A stretch of DNA of 64,000 nucleotides from Botryosphaeria dothidea (GCA_011503125.2 WWBZ02000016.1:434001-498000), one strand, 5' to 3'; positions 1 to 12,239 are shown, numbered from the stretch's first letter. Notes: generated by a model from the sequence alone, not told the origin. A program made the numbers and translations.

Positions 1-469
1 TTGGTGCGCGCGCGGTGCGAGAGGTGGTTGAGGATGCGCGGTGTAGGCGGTTGTGGGTGTGTTGTTTGGTGGTGGTGGTTTGTCGTGATGTTGGGCGATC
101 GGAGGTTGTGTGCAAGGAAGTGGTGGTTGTGGCACCCAGGCAGCTCCCGCCGCCAGGCCACCAGGCGATCATATCATATGGACCCTGGACTTGAGGCAAC
201 AACTAACGAAAAGTCTCCCTCTCAAGGCTCCGATATAAGCCAAATCGTTCAAGATATCTTAGATGGTTTCAAATACTCATCAGTACAAGTGGTACAAAGA
301 AGTTACGTCATCATCAACTCAGGCCACTACACGGATTCAAGCGAAGCACGAATATAAATGCTACCCTTCCAAGAGCTTTCTATTGAACTTGGAATTTTGA
401 CAATGTCTTTCACATTGAAGATGGAAATTCTCCTATATACAAGCATATTTTATTGGGTCCACGTTTGCC
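1..469. other. 3' flank of BFR2, no gene seen
   Basis: This stretch lies downstream of the BFR2 stop codon and runs to the window edge. The first 130 bases are rich in GT and TGG, and the rest is ordinary intergenic sequence. The open frames across it have no recognisable domain and no good start, so I call no gene here. Confidence 0.5.
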
Positions 470-2089
470 CTACTTCTTTCCACCAAACAGCAACAATCCC
501 TGGTTGCCCAAATCCTCGTCTTCGCTATCCTTCTCCTCCACATCCTCTTCCGCCAGAGCATTACGTTGACCAAACAGACTGCTAAACAGCTCATCAGCCT
601 GACGGTCCTGCCACCCGTTACGGTCCTCCGGCGCCATGTAATTCTGCAGCTTCTCATGCACCGTGTAGCGCAGCTTGCGGCCTTTACTGGCGCGCACATC
701 GACGTTAGCGCGCTTAGTCTTCGCTTCGCGCGCAACCTGCCAATGGCTGGTGATAGGCACGTTGTTGAAACTCATGCCAGCTAGGGTACCCGTCTGGCTT
801 TCCTCGCTGCGTCGCTCGAGGAGCTCCTTCAGCAGCAGCCCGTAGAAGTCGGCGTCGTCGAAGATGTCGGCGCTCTCGGTGCCGGCCTGCAGAGGCGCAC
901 ACGACCGCGCCATCCGCGTCTTCTGCACCAAGCGCGTAGGGTCTGCTAATTGCGACGACAAGACGTCAACGATGGTCTGCTCCGTCGTGGTCGTCAGGCG
1001 GCCCCTGGAAGGCATGGCGGAGACGCCCCGCGCTTTCGCGGACCACTTTTGCAGTACGCTTTGCCGATGGGGCAGAGCCTCGGATTCGTAAGATTGCATG
1101 TAGCTCCAAACTTCCTGAGGGGGCGTCGATGTGCTGATATCGATGCGCTTACGTTTCTCTCCAGTTCTCGCGGTGTGTAGGCTTTCGCGGAGGTCGTTAA
1201 GCGAGTTCCAAAGATTGCAGGCGGCTTCTTCGGCGGCGCGGACGGGATCGCTCAGGCTCGCGGTGTCCTCCGGGATCTCTACTTTCGTAGAGGCTAAAGA
1301 GTTTGTCGAGACGAGGGCTTTTTGCAGGCGAATTCGAGAGTTGAGAAGGGCGTCGAATGTCTTACGCTGTGCTTTGACTGCGCGTCCTTTTTCCGCGTCG
1401 GCCTTGGCTGCCTCTGAGATGGTGGCGGCGACGGTCTTTTGCTCCTCGCTCATGATCTTGCGCAGCTCATCGCGATCAATCCCGCCGCTCTTGGGTCCAG
1501 CATCCTCCATATCCTCGTCCTCGTCGTCCTCATCGCTGAGGTCTGTTGCAGAATTACCGTCTCCGTCTTCATCAGAACTGCTGATCTCGTCGCCATCTTC
1601 CTCTTCGTCGTCCTCAGAGCCCCCACTCAGTCCGTCGTCCTCGTCGTCCTCTTCGTCTTCGCTGCTGCCTTCGTCGAAGCCTCTGCTGAAGGGATCGTCG
1701 CTATCCTCATCCTCGACAGCGTCCCGATCTATGCGCGAGCCCTCATACTTGGGGCCGAGGGGTACGATATCCTTCTTGCGGAGCTTGCTCTTCCTGCGCA
1801 TACGTTAACGCAACTCCGCCAGCGCAGTGCTTGTAATAGAACATACCCAACCTCGACATAATGCTCCCTCCCGTCATTCTCATTATCATCGTCGCTTCCA
1901 GACTCATTGCTGTCGCTATCGTCGAGGAAGTTGTTCGGCTCTTCCGGATCGAAATCTGCCTCGCACAGAGGTTAGCACTCGAGTTGCACCCAGAAATCCT
2001 CTGCATGTGGAAGTCCAACCTTTCGGCGCAGGGCCGTCGAGATCGGCCAGCTGCTCGGCCAGGGTCTTCGCGCGCTTTCCTTTGGCCAT
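470..2089 (-). CDS. BFR2: Bfr2/AATF-type ribosome biogenesis protein
   Basis: This is a nucleolar SSU-processome factor of the Bfr2 (yeast)/AATF-Che-1 family, needed for 18S rRNA maturation in the family. Exons on the minus strand are 2089-2020, 1955-1847 and 1793-470, which give 500 residues. The join restores one frame: the N-terminus begins MAKGKRAKTLAEQLADLD, continues into DFDPEEPNNF, and then the third exon reads KSKLRKKDIVPLG. Next comes a long Asp/Glu/Ser-rich acidic stretch, a middle AATF-like helical region containing QEVWSYMQSYES and HRQSVLQKWSAK, and a C-terminal TRAUB-type block with NVPITSHWQVAR, KLRYTVHEKLQNYM and ADELFSSLFGQ. Length and order fit the family. It is transcribed divergently from IND1, with 194 bp between the two start codons. 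The first exon is short and is chosen because its peptide is conserved in the family. Confidence 0.93.
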
Positions 2090-2283
2090 TGTGGAAGTTG
2101 GTACTTTTTGCGAGTTAGTAGCAGAAAGTTGCGAGGGCTGGGCAACAAAATTTCTGGGGCAGGGACCGTCCGTCGGCGGTTGCGAAACCCCGACATTTGG
2201 AGCGGCCCACCGTCTCCCGGCCCGACGAATGCTCGACGACGTCACGCCCAGCGAAAGTCCGTTCGACAAAAAACAATGCCGCC
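2090..2283. promoter_or_regulatory. Shared divergent promoter region BFR2/IND1
   Basis: These 194 bases separate the start codons of BFR2 (-) and IND1 (+), so both promoters must lie here or overlap the transcribed ends. I see no clear TATA box. That the two genes share control is inferred from the spacing alone. Confidence 0.55.
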
Positions 2284-3421
2284 ATGAGGTCGCGTTTGTT
2301 CTCGACGCTGCGCGCGTTGCAACATGAGAACCCATTGGTCTGTTCTGCTCTGCTTATATTGTTCTGATGACAATTGACTGATACAATTACCAGGGTCTCC
2401 CGCGCTCTGGAGCGCCGCCGCAAATTCCGCGCATGCAGCGCGGCTTGCCGCAAAAACGTAGTATCCGAGATGTGAACAAAGTAGTCGCTGTTTCATCCGC
2501 AAAAGGTGGGGTTGGGAAGTCGACCATCGCGGGTAGGTTCTTAGACCGATTCGATCCTCACGGAGCTCTATTGATCCATTCAAGTGAATCTCGCCCTCTC
2601 ATTTGCCCGCCGTGGCCTCCGAGCTGGCATCCTCGACACCGACATCTTCGGTCCCTCTATTCCTACACTGCTCAATCTTTCTGGGGAGCCAAGATTATCG
2701 GCAAGTCAGTAATCGAAATTCACACCCCTCAAGCGAACCTCAATTTCTAACACTGTCTCCCCAAAGACAACCAACTCGTCCCCCTCTCCAACTATGGCGT
2801 CAAATCCATGTCCATGGGCTACCTCGTCGGCGAAGACGCCCCCGTCGTATGGCGCGGCCTCATGGTCATGAAAGCCCTCCAACAGCTGCTCCACGAAGTC
2901 GACTGGGGCGGCCTCGACGTGCTCGTGCTCGACCTGCCCCCCGGCACTGGCGACGTGCAGCTGACCATCACGCAGCAAGTCGTCCTCAACGGTACGCTCC
3001 CCCTCAGGACCCCCACAACACCCGCTCTTAACTAACGTATTCTTAAGGCGCCCTCATCGTCTCGACCCCCCAAGACATCGCGCTCAAAGACGCCATCAAG
3101 GGCGTCAACATGTTCCGCAAAGTCTCTGTGCCCTTGCTCGGCGTCGTCGAGAACATGGCGTCGTTCCACTGCCCGCACTGCCACACCGAGACGCCCATCT
3201 TTGCGTCGGCCACCTCCGCCGCCGACGCCGCGCGGACGTTCCACGCGCGCTTCGAGGAGCTCGGCGTGCCGCTGCTCGGGCAGATCCCGCTGCACCCGCG
3301 GATCTGCGCGGACGCGGATAGGGGGAAGCCGAGCGTCGTGGCGGAGGCGAGGGACAGTCCGAACGTGAAGGCGTTTGAGGGCGTAGCCGGGAAGGTGGCG
3401 GAAGCGGTGGGCCTGACATGA
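2284..3421 (+). CDS. IND1: Mitochondrial Fe-S P-loop NTPase Ind1 (NUBPL)
   Basis: This is a Mrp/NBP35-class P-loop ATPase. Members of the Ind1/NUBPL branch carry a 4Fe-4S cluster and deliver it during assembly of respiratory complex I in the mitochondrial matrix. Exons are 2284-2337, 2394-2532, 2585-2704, 2767-2991 and 3048-3421, giving 303 residues. The deviant Walker A motif KGGVGKST lies at residues 55-62. The switch region reads [25 protein letters not shown] follows, and the cluster-binding CPHC has its cysteines at 221 and 224. The first 35-40 residues are rich in Arg/Ser/Leu and lack acidic clusters, as in a matrix presequence. This and the absence of an N-terminal ferredoxin-like cysteine domain separate it from cytosolic Nbp35 and Cfd1. 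A polyadenylation-like AATAAA lies at 3529-3534. Confidence 0.93.
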
Positions 3422-4506
3422 GTTGCGTGGGGGTTGTATTGTGACCATAAGTCTGTTTGGTTGAAAAAAAAAAATAGAGCATCTGGACCAATTCGAATGG
3501 CAAATGTCAGCTTGCTGCTTGCTCCATGAATAAAGGCTTAGTTTGCGTAAACCTGCTGCATTTCGTAGCTTCTTACTTGCACGGTCATGGTGTTTTCTTG
3601 CTGGCTGAGTGCTTACCAAAGACAACTAAGGTATAGAACTCGTCTGGTCCCATACTTTTGCCGGTATTCTATGATTTTGCTCCACGAATTTATGCATATC
3701 GGAGAAACTCTTACCGGGGAACAGCAGCTATTCAATTCGTGTGCTGTGTTACATATGTTCCTTCTACCTAATCCACCAACCCCTGATACAGTTCTATATT
3801 GAGTAAGCACAATGGCGTTCATGCCAGCCACCAAGCACATACTCTACATGACAATTCCCAAAGGCGCCATGATGCCAAGGCCGCCACATTTCTTTGCTCT
3901 AAGGTCTCGTGCGTCATCGCAGTTAAGCAGACAATCCACTCCATCGAGTGTTAGTACAGGTACGCGGATCAGATAGGACTGGCTACACCCAGTCCCCAAA
4001 CTACATATACAAAAAATATATCAAGACATGGTCAAGACAGGAAGATTGCAAAAATCCAACGAATGTGTCGTTCCTGCTCTTGCCTTATTTTTCTTGCCAG
4101 ACGGCCCGTATTTTATCCAATTCGTAGAGAGTCGAGATATGTTGACGCACGGTTGAAAAAAGCTCGGGCGGCGGTGGTACGGGCGGTGCTGGATGCGGTG
4201 GGAGCAATGGCCCCCTGAAGGAAAGCACACCACAGGAGATAGGAGGGAGTCCTCCGTACTTCACTACAATGAACCATGGGCACTCCGCAGATAGGCCTTT
4301 GCGAGGGTCCTGGTGCCAGGACGGCAATCCCACCTCTGCTCCCGAATGATAGCCGAACTATCACAGACGAGACCATTCCAGTACACACGCCACCTTCCCC
4401 GCAATCCCCGAGATTCCAGATGGCGTCGATCTCCCGTCGGTTATTCCAAGGTATCGGTATCCAAAAATCCATCCAAAGTTGAGAACCAAAAATGTCCGCA
4501 TTCATC
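3422..4506. other. Convergent intergenic region, no gene seen
   Basis: This lies between the 3' ends of IND1 (+) and the SIS-domain gene (-). It contains the IND1 3' UTR, with an A-run near 3465 and AATAAA at 3529. Short open frames up to 130 codons on both strands have no recognisable domain and no splice support, so I leave them uncalled. Confidence 0.5.
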
Positions 4507-5463
4507 TTAGGATAAACAGACCTTCTTCGTCTTCACGACGGTCACCTGCTCCTCCACGGTCCTGGCGCCAATCGCGCCGCCAGGATGATTCCGCTTGAAG
4601 ACCCTCCCCTTCTCGCTGTCGTGTATCCTCTCCGCCGCCGTCAGCGCGAGCATATCCCCCACCGCCATCGCCACCGTCGTGCTCGTCGTCGGCGCGCTGA
4701 CGCCAAAACTGCTCTCCTCGCTCTCATGTATCGGCGCTGGCAGCAACACGGCGTTCTCCCTGCCGCTCAGCAACGGACACGCGCCGGCATCCGCATGCCC
4801 CGTCAGCGCCAGCACCGGCGTGTCGGCGCGCAGGTGCGGCAGCACGTTCAGCAGCTCGGCCGTCTTCCCGGAGAAGCTGATGAACAGCACCGCGTCTCCG
4901 CGCCGCACGTCGCCCAGGTCGCCGTGCACGGCCTCGGCGGCGTGCAGGAACGACGCGCCCAGGCCGAGCGACTTCATCGTCGCGACCGTCTTGCGGCCCA
5001 CCAGCCCGCTCTTGCCGACGCCGCACACCACCAGCTTGCCGCCGACCGCGTTGGCGCGCTCGACGATGCCGATCGCCGCGAGCAGGGCGGTGCGCGCGGC
5101 GGGACTGGTCTCGTACAGGCGCGTGACGCGCGAGAGCGCGGTGGCTTCGGTGCTGAGGACGTGCAGAGCGCGCGAGAGCGTCGGCTCGTCGCAGCAGTAG
5201 GCGTCGGTGGCAGAGAGCGGCGGGGTGAGGGCGGACGAGGGACGGCGTTTGCGTTTGAGAGAGGTGGTGGGGTTGGTGTCCCGGTCGGATTCCGAGTCGA
5301 TTGGGGTCGTTTCGGTCTCGGCGGTGGACGAGGCGGCGGTGCTGGCGGCCTCGTCGAAGGTGCTGGCGCTGTCGCAGTCGCTGGCGGTGGATTTGGGCGA
5401 GCCGAAGGACTCGAGCGGCGGGGTGATGCTCATGGCGGGGATGGAGACGCTGGGGGCAGACAT
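4507..5463 (-). CDS. SIS-domain sugar-phosphate isomerase-like protein
   Basis: This encodes a single-exon protein of 318 residues. After about 95 low-complexity Ser/Thr/Pro residues ending in the basic patch LKRKRRPSS, it has a sugar isomerase (SIS) domain of the KpsF/GutQ (arabinose-5-phosphate isomerase) type. Visible motifs are GKLVVCGVGKSGLVGRK, AAEAVHGDLGDV, VLFISFSGKTAELL and the C-terminal KRNHPGGAIG. Bacterial KpsF proteins carry two CBS domains after the SIS domain; here the chain ends about 20 residues after HPGGAIG, so those domains are missing. The bacterial enzyme supplies KDO synthesis, which fungi do not have, so the fungal substrate is unknown. I chose the methionine at 5463. 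An upstream in-frame ATG at 5607 would add 48 residues of poor quality. Confidence 0.88.
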   Translation of the reverse strand: MSAPSVSIPAMSITPPLESFGSPKSTASDCDSASTFDEAASTAASSTAETETTPIDSESDRDTNPTTSLKRKRRPSSALTPPLSATDAYCCDEPTLSRALHVLSTEATALSRVTRLYETSPAARTALLAAIGIVERANAVGGKLVVCGVGKSGLVGRKTVATMKSLGLGASFLHAAEAVHGDLGDVRRGDAVLFISFSGKTAELLNVLPHLRADTPVLALTGHADAGACPLLSGRENAVLLPAPIHESEESSFGVSAPTTSTTVAMAVGDMLALTAAERIHDSEKGRVFKRNHPGGAIGARTVEEQVTVVKTKKVCLS

Positions 5464-6980
5464 TTGTGAGGATTGCGAGTGCTGCGGTCTTCGCGCCGGC
5501 GCGAGGTGCAATATTGTCTGGTATCTGTTGTGTCGGATATGGTGGGGCAGTCGCGATGATGCGATTGTAAGATTGCGATGCCGGCAGAAAGAAGCGGAGA
5601 TTCTCAATGAACGCGGGGAATCATATACATATACAGAGAAGAAGAGGTGTCCGCGGATTGGGCGCGGTGATGTGGCCGCTGGAGATGGGATTGCTAAGCA
5701 ATTGCATGGTGGGCGGAACGTCTTTAAAGTTATTTGAGCTTGGTGCGATTTGAGCTCGTGAAGACGCGCCGGTTGACATCGGGAACGAGCAGGGGCCTGC
5801 CTGAGCCTGGATGTCGCGATTGCTGGGCGCTAGGCGAATTGCGGCGCCCTCTGTGCGACCATTATCTCGTCCGGTGCGTACCGACACCCACGTTTTGCTA
5901 CGTCTGGCCGATGCCTCTGCCTGAGTGATGACGCCCGGCGCCATGCCTCCGGGACCGTGCTCCGTCAAGACCCTGACTCTTAGCCCGAGCGGTGTGTCGT
6001 ATCCCAGCTGGAGGCAGCCAACTTTGCACCTTCGACTCATGATCTCCACAACATTTCTACCCACCTAGCGCTTACAGAAGAGGGCCCTCGGCTTCCGGCA
6101 CCCTAATCTCCGTACATCCAACTCCACAGAGTTGCTCCGCCCTCCGAAAACGTCTCTCCGCATGAGCTGCCGAGGGTTTTGGCCCACAGCCGCCGTCTGT
6201 ACGAAGGCAAGCATCGCTTTAACGCTCTAGCCCAGTACGTTTCCATCTCCGATCCAACGGACACGCCTTGATTCGCGAATCTCGTATGAGTCTCGTTTCG
6301 AAGTGCGCACGTCTCATTCGCACGCCCACTCCGCATCTGTTTCAGCATTCGTAATCTCGTCCTCGCCTACTTTGTCCTGTCTATAAACTCCCAAACACAC
6401 CACTGGGCGAGCCAAGATCATATTTCCTTGCTATCAGCCTATCTTTTCTATTTCCTAATGTCCAACCCTGAACTGGCCTAACGCCACTTGGTTTGTTTCT
6501 AACACGCGGCGTTCGAACACCGCCAAGCTTCTTATCAGATATACCCGATTCGGTAATCTGCTCCCTCCGTTGCAGAATGCCTTGACGCGCTTTTGCGGGG
6601 AAGAATCTCTGGCTGCCCACAGCACACAGATCTCGTTCTGGTGATTATTTGCTTGATCCTTCAATCCGGGGAAGACTACTCCTTGAACAGTGTCCTTCCG
6701 TTTTTTGGGCCTCCAACCCCCGGATTCTGGGCATTCGCAAACATCAACCTGCGCCAAGTGCACCCATATTTACGACGAAAGCCATCCGGATCACCTTGAA
6801 ACACGGACGAACTTGAAACCATCTATTCTATGACCGATTCTACCCCTTCTTGCGTGGCATGAAGGACTAATGCAGTGCCTTCTGTTTTCCTTTGTTTGTT
6901 TTCTTCTCTTATTCATTTCAAACATATTGATCTTGCTAATGTCTTTCTATGCCATCTATAGTGCCTGGAATCAAATTCAT
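5464..6980. other. Intergenic region, no gene seen
   Basis: This holds the promoter and 5' UTR of the SIS-domain gene and the 3' flank of the histidine phosphatase gene. Open frames up to 147 codons (5621-6064 and 6103-6348, minus strand) show no domain, signal peptide or splice continuity. I see no tRNA, repeat or transposon terminus. Confidence 0.5.
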
Positions 6981-7846
6981 CTAAGCTCTAGCCTTCACCA
7001 CTTCAATGCCAACCTCCTGTATCGCCGGACCCGTCGCTGTATCATTTTGATTCAAAAAGCCTTGGACTGCCCACTCCTGCTCAGCTTCCGCCTTCAGTTT
7101 CGAATTCTCCGCGTCATCGAAGGCGGATGCGCCACGCGCCGTGCGCGACTCAGGGGTCTCCACGATGCGTGCCTCGTCGCCAGAGCCAGGCACAAACGAG
7201 TAGGTGCGGTGCTCGGTATTCGCCCAGCCAGTTCCTGCACCAAGCCATATATCAGCAAAAATCATTCACTTCCAGCTCAAGGCCGGGAAAATCGGGCTTC
7301 CCTACCGCCGTACTTGTCATGGTCGCTCCAATCCTGCGTGAACGTGTGCAGCAAGCTCCCGTGCGTCACAACCACCACCTCACCATCCTCGCCCGCCAGC
7401 TCCCGCAACCACACGCGCGCCTTCCGCGCCCGCTCCGCAACGGCGCCGGGCGTGGGCGCCCACGGGCCCTGGTTGCTGTTCCACTCCTCGTGGACCCTGC
7501 TCAGGTCGACCGGCTGCCCGGCGAACTCGCGCTCCAGCTCCGCCAGGTCGGAGCCCGTGTCGCAGGGCAGGTCGCTCGTCTCCTGTATCTCGGGCAGCGC
7601 GAGGACCTTGAGGTTTTTCGCGGCGATGGCGGGGCCGAATGCGAGCAGCGCCGTCCAGAGCGTGCGCTTGATGGGCGAAGCGACGACGTGCGTGATGCGG
7701 TCGTGGTGCGGGAAGGCGCGCTGCAGGTCGGCGCATTGCTGCTTGCCAAGATCCGTGAGGGCCGGGTCGGGCAGCGTGTGGTTGTCGGGGGTCAGGTTGT
7801 GGAAGCCTTGGGCGTGGCGGACGCAGTGGAGTTTGGCGGGTGCCAT
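6981..7846 (-). CDS. Histidine phosphatase (phosphoglycerate mutase-like) family protein
   Basis: This is a member of the histidine phosphatase superfamily, in the fungal phosphoglycerate-mutase-like subgroup. Exons are 7846-7306 and 7234-6981, giving 264 residues. The phospho-acceptor motif is RHAQGFHN with the histidine at residue 11. ASPIKRTLWTA supplies the second catalytic arginine region, and VVVVTHGSLLH supplies the second histidine. The second exon begins GTGWANTEHRTYSF, the expected C-terminal strand, and splits a Gly codon. Members act on small phosphate esters, and the substrate here cannot be read from sequence. No targeting signal or membrane segment is visible, so it is probably cytosolic. 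Confidence 0.88.
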
Positions 7847-10097
7847 GGTTGGTGGTGGTGGTGGTGGGCGGGGAACGGTTGTCCTAAGGTAAGCTGATTA
7901 TTTGAACCTTCGATCCGAAGAATGGAACGAGTGGCGGCGAGTAGATTTATAAAAGCAAGTGCGTTGATTGCTCGATTGTAGCGTGAGGATGGAGTGGTGA
8001 CTCCATGCCCGTCTTGCGGCCGTCTGTGTACCCCGCCATGAGTCAACAGGGTGCACAGGCTGCCTCTCGGGGAGGCGTTGCCCCTCGTACTGCGTACGTC
8101 ACACAAAATTTCTCTCTCCCTCCGGCGAAAGTCCAGAAGCGATCAGCAAATCCCGGCGGCGGGTATGGCCGTAGCAGGCATCTTAGCCAAGGGCAACTGT
8201 CGCGATTCGCAGAACCGAAAGCACGTGGCGCGTAGATTGCCGGAATTGGTGCGCGGTAGCTTCCTGGGGACGTTGCAATAGCGAGGGTAAGCACGCATCC
8301 GGAGTTCAAGCCGTCGTCAGGATGTAAATGGAAGGTTGATGGCAACTACTTCCAGGCGAATGCTTCGGCTCACCTTTAGTAATATTGCTATACTGTCGGA
8401 ATTGATCTTGTACTGTTAAAAGAGGTTGTGGAGGAGAGATAAGAAGGTAGTACGAAGCTATTCAGGTCGTTAGTGGTAGGAATAAAGTGTATATAGTAGA
8501 AGCAGGTCCAAATGCCGATTCCAATAATAGCACAAACCGTCAATTCCTTCGCTAGATCTCTTGATCCCGGTTCTTGGTCCTGCTGAACTTGCACTTCAGA
8601 GAGGAAAGATCGACAGGCACCAGGGCTTCCGAAAGAGGAAGGGTTATGCAAACGAGGAATCGTGCTTGTGAGACGGAGCATGCACGTCTCAACGTACAGA
8701 TCAAGCGTGGAACTGTTGTTTGCACCCCATGCAGCAGTAGCGCATCCCCACATAACGCCTACGTGCAGGAAAGAGTGCTCGATCGGAACTGACAATGACT
8801 CTTGAACCATTATTGTCATGTAAAGCAAGTGGCAGGAGATGCACATGTCCAGATAAGAAGGCTGGCGCATGCCTTCACGTGCGGGAAAGTGCTTGGACCC
8901 AATACGTCTTGGAAGCAGCAGTTTAGCTTTGAAAGAATCACAATTGGGCAAGAAAATGACGAGGGAGCTAGCAAGGCCGAACGATAGTTGTTAGTGAAAA
9001 CTTGAAACTTCGATGTCGCAGAATATGTAAATGACATGATCTCTGTTCCCTAGCCGTCCATTATTGCTGAAGAAAGCGACGCGGCATGCTTCGCTTTAAT
9101 GGGCTTGCGCGGAGGTCTCCGACCTAGTCCCAGTCGCGGTTTGTCGCATCCGCAGCTCCCGCAAAGGTGGCTGGGGATAGTCGCACACCACTGCGCCGAC
9201 GATTCCGTAGCACCGCCCATTCCGCAAGTAGGAAAAGCAGAGTTTATTCTTGGTCGTACAGGGAGTGGAGGAACTCCGCAGCGGGGCTGGGGTATGAGTA
9301 AGATTCCTTCAGGGCTCAGCTGGGCGAGGGGCTTTTCGCATTCGTATGTACTAAAATCGTATCGGCCAGCCACACGCTCATTTTTCGTTTTCGTTTACAG
9401 TAAAAAACTTCTTACAAGTGGGGAAAGGTGGACCAAAATGGAGGAGGTCGCGGCAAAGTTGTTGGTTGCTACTTGCGGTGGCTTGTTGGCTGTTGGTGTG
9501 TCTGGGCTTGAGCATTGGAATGCACCAGCACAAAGCAGAAGTGTTTGCGAGGAGGAGGGTAGAGTTCTCTAGATTACGCGGAAATCGGACCGGGAGACTG
9601 CCATCAACAAATACCGACGCTCCGGGGTTTCGCATCGGTGGTGAGCGGATATTTAGCGTGTCTACGGGCGCCTGCATGACGCAGATCATCCGCCCTCTGA
9701 CGTATACCAAACCTTGACAGGACTACGGCTGAGCAGGCGTCCGTCAGCATCAACACAACGGGAGATGATTCCTGGCCCATCCCTTGTTCTCGCGAGTGAG
9801 ACAGGCGGGCGAGCGACAGTTCGGGACCTCGGCACATGGAGGGTACAGCACACTGTGCAGCGCTAAGTTCCTCGCGCAGATCAGGAACAACCAGCTGGGT
9901 CGGGCGATGTCATAACCTTTGGTGGCCCCCAATTTCCGCGCCGCAGCCGGTCTATCCGTTCCGCTAGCCCTCGTCTGATTGCACAGTGCACAGCCCTGCA
10001 GCTCAGCCCAAGCCGCGTCCAGAACCTACAAAGCTGCCCGGCCCGCTGTCGCGTGTCGGAGCGCCGTCTCCATCTTTACTTGCATTACCACAGAGTC
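7847..10097. other. 2.25-kb divergent intergenic region
   Basis: This contains the promoters of the histidine phosphatase gene (-) and of the phospholipase B gene (+). The longest frames are 8388-8951 (-, 187 codons) and 9099-9572 (+, 157 codons). Both have scattered composition, no recognisable domain and no splice partners. I cannot support a gene here, but a short lineage-specific gene cannot be excluded. Confidence 0.45.
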
Positions 10098-12239
10098 ATG
10101 AAGCTTGACACTTTCGCCAGTGCGTCCCTCCTGCTGTCCGCCGCTTCGGGTAAGTAAACTCCCCACAGCACCAATCGAGAGTTGTATACTACAAACACGC
10201 GGAGCTATGGCATTCGTCCGGCGCCGACGGAAGCAAACGCAACCGGAGAGAGTCCAATGCCCACCACAGCCCGTCGGACTTGTTGATGTACTTTTGATTA
10301 CCTTTCCAGTCCATACTGACTGTTCTGTGTAGCAAGCGTCGTGGTCCCTCGTGGTCCTACGCCCGAGCAGGCTGCTGCAGTTGCACTGGCGGCATGGAAG
10401 CGCGCCAGTCCCGATGCTCCCAATGGATACACGCCTACACGCGAGAACTGCCCCTCCGTCAGACCCACGCTGAGGAATGGACGCTCTCTCTCACCTAACG
10501 AGACGGCATGGCTGGAAACGAGGCGTAACAACACCGTGTCTGCCATGCGCGACCTTTTGGGAAGACTCAACATCACCGGCTTCGACTCGAATTCGTACAT
10601 CGACGATGCCCGCAACAACGTTTCCGCTCTTCCCAACATTGGTATTGCCGCATCTGGCGGAGGATGGCGTGCCTTGCTCAATGGCGCTGGTGCTGTAGCG
10701 GCTTTCGACAGCAGGACGCCGAATTCTACGAACACTGGCCACATTGGTGGATTGCTGCAGTCTTCCACCTATCTCGCAGGCTTGTCTGGGGGTGGTTGGC
10801 TGGTCTCATCTCTATACGGCAACAATTGGACTTCTATTCAAGACATCATTGACACCAACTCCGATCAGTCCGGATCTTTTTTCAACTTTGACAATGGCAT
10901 TCTTGAGGGGCCCGATCAGGGTGGTATTCAAGTACTGAGCACGGCACAGTACTATTCGACCATTTACGACCAGGTCAATGGTAAATCTGATGCTGGGTTT
11001 GATACTTCTATCACCGACTACTGGGGTCGCGCCCTTTCCTTCAACTTGCTCAATGCGAGCAACGGTGGCCCTGCGTACACCTTCTCTTCTATTGCCGACG
11101 ATGAATACTTCACTCGTGGAGAAGCTCCTATGCCTTTGCTCGTGGCAGACGGTAGGAACCCGGGAGAGATCATTATCGCCAGCAACACCACGAACTATGA
11201 GTTCAACCCGTGGGAGATGGGATCTTTCGATCCTACCGTCTTTGGCTTCGTTCCTCTCCGCTATGTTGGTTCCAATTTCAGCGCTGGCGAACTCCCTTCT
11301 AACGAATCCTGCGTCCGTGGCTTTGATTCGCTGAGCTTCGTTTTCGGCACATCCAGCTCTCTGTTTAATCAGGCCCTCCTCCAGCTTAACGACACCAACA
11401 TCCCTGATACTTTCAGGGGCGTCCTACAGGGCATTCTTTCAGGTGTTGGCGAGGACAATGACGATATTGCTGATTGGTCCCCGAACCCGTTCTACCATTG
11501 GAACAACGACACCAACCCCAGCGCGCAGACCAAGCGTCTTACTCTCGTGGATGGAGGAGAAGACTTCCAGAACATTCCCTTCAATCCGCTCATCCAGCCT
11601 CTCCGCAACGTCGACGTTATCTTCGCCGTTGATTCCTCGGCCGACACGGTCTCTGATGTCGCTCCGGGCTGGCCTAACGGCACGGCCATGGTCGCCACGT
11701 ACGAGCGCTCGCTCAACGTCACTCAGGCCAACGGCACCATCTTCCCGTCCGTCCCCGACCAGAACACCTTCATCAACCTCGGCCTGAACAACCGCCCCAG
11801 CTTCTTCGGCTGCGACGCGAGCAACTACTCCAGCACGACCCCGCTGATCGTGTACCTCGCCAACGCACCGTACGTCTACGAGTCCAACACCTCCACCTAC
11901 AAGCAGACCTACAATACCAGCGAGCGCAACGCCATGATCGAAAACGGCTACAACGTCGTCACCATGGGCAATGGTACCGTTGATTCCCAGTGGCCCACCT
12001 GCGTTGGCTGCGCGATCATGTCTCGCAGCTGGAACAGGACGGGAACCACCGTGCCGGACGTCTGCAGGGAGTGCTTTGACAGGTACTGCTGGAACGGCAC
12101 GATCGACTCGAGGGAGACGACCTACAACCCCAGCTTGAAGCTGGAGGAGGTGAACATCAAGAGCGCGGCCGGGCATGTTATGCCTACGGTCTTCTCGTTG
12201 GCGGCAGCTATCGCGGCGAGCTTGGCGCTTGTCCTCTAG
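10098..12239 (+). CDS. plb: Secreted GPI-anchored lysophospholipase (phospholipase B)
   Basis: This is a fungal phospholipase B that removes acyl chains from phospholipids and lysophospholipids at the cell surface. Exons are 10098-10149 and 10333-12239, giving 652 residues. The first exon encodes the start of a signal peptide (MKLDTFASASLLLSAAS). Catalytic elements are SGGGWRALL with the conserved Arg near residue 130, GLSGGGWLVSS with the nucleophile Ser near 169, and DVIFAVDSSAD with the catalytic Asp near 451. Many N-x-S/T sites and paired cysteines fit a secreted glycoprotein. The C-terminus is a hydrophobic tail (FSLAAAIAASLALVL) after a small-residue region, as in a GPI-attachment signal. 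The chain is complete and of normal family length. Confidence 0.94.

Noticed and set aside
8388..8951. 187-codon minus-strand frame between the phosphatase and phospholipase genes
   Set aside because: No domain, no conserved text, and composition that looks random. I could not support it as a gene.
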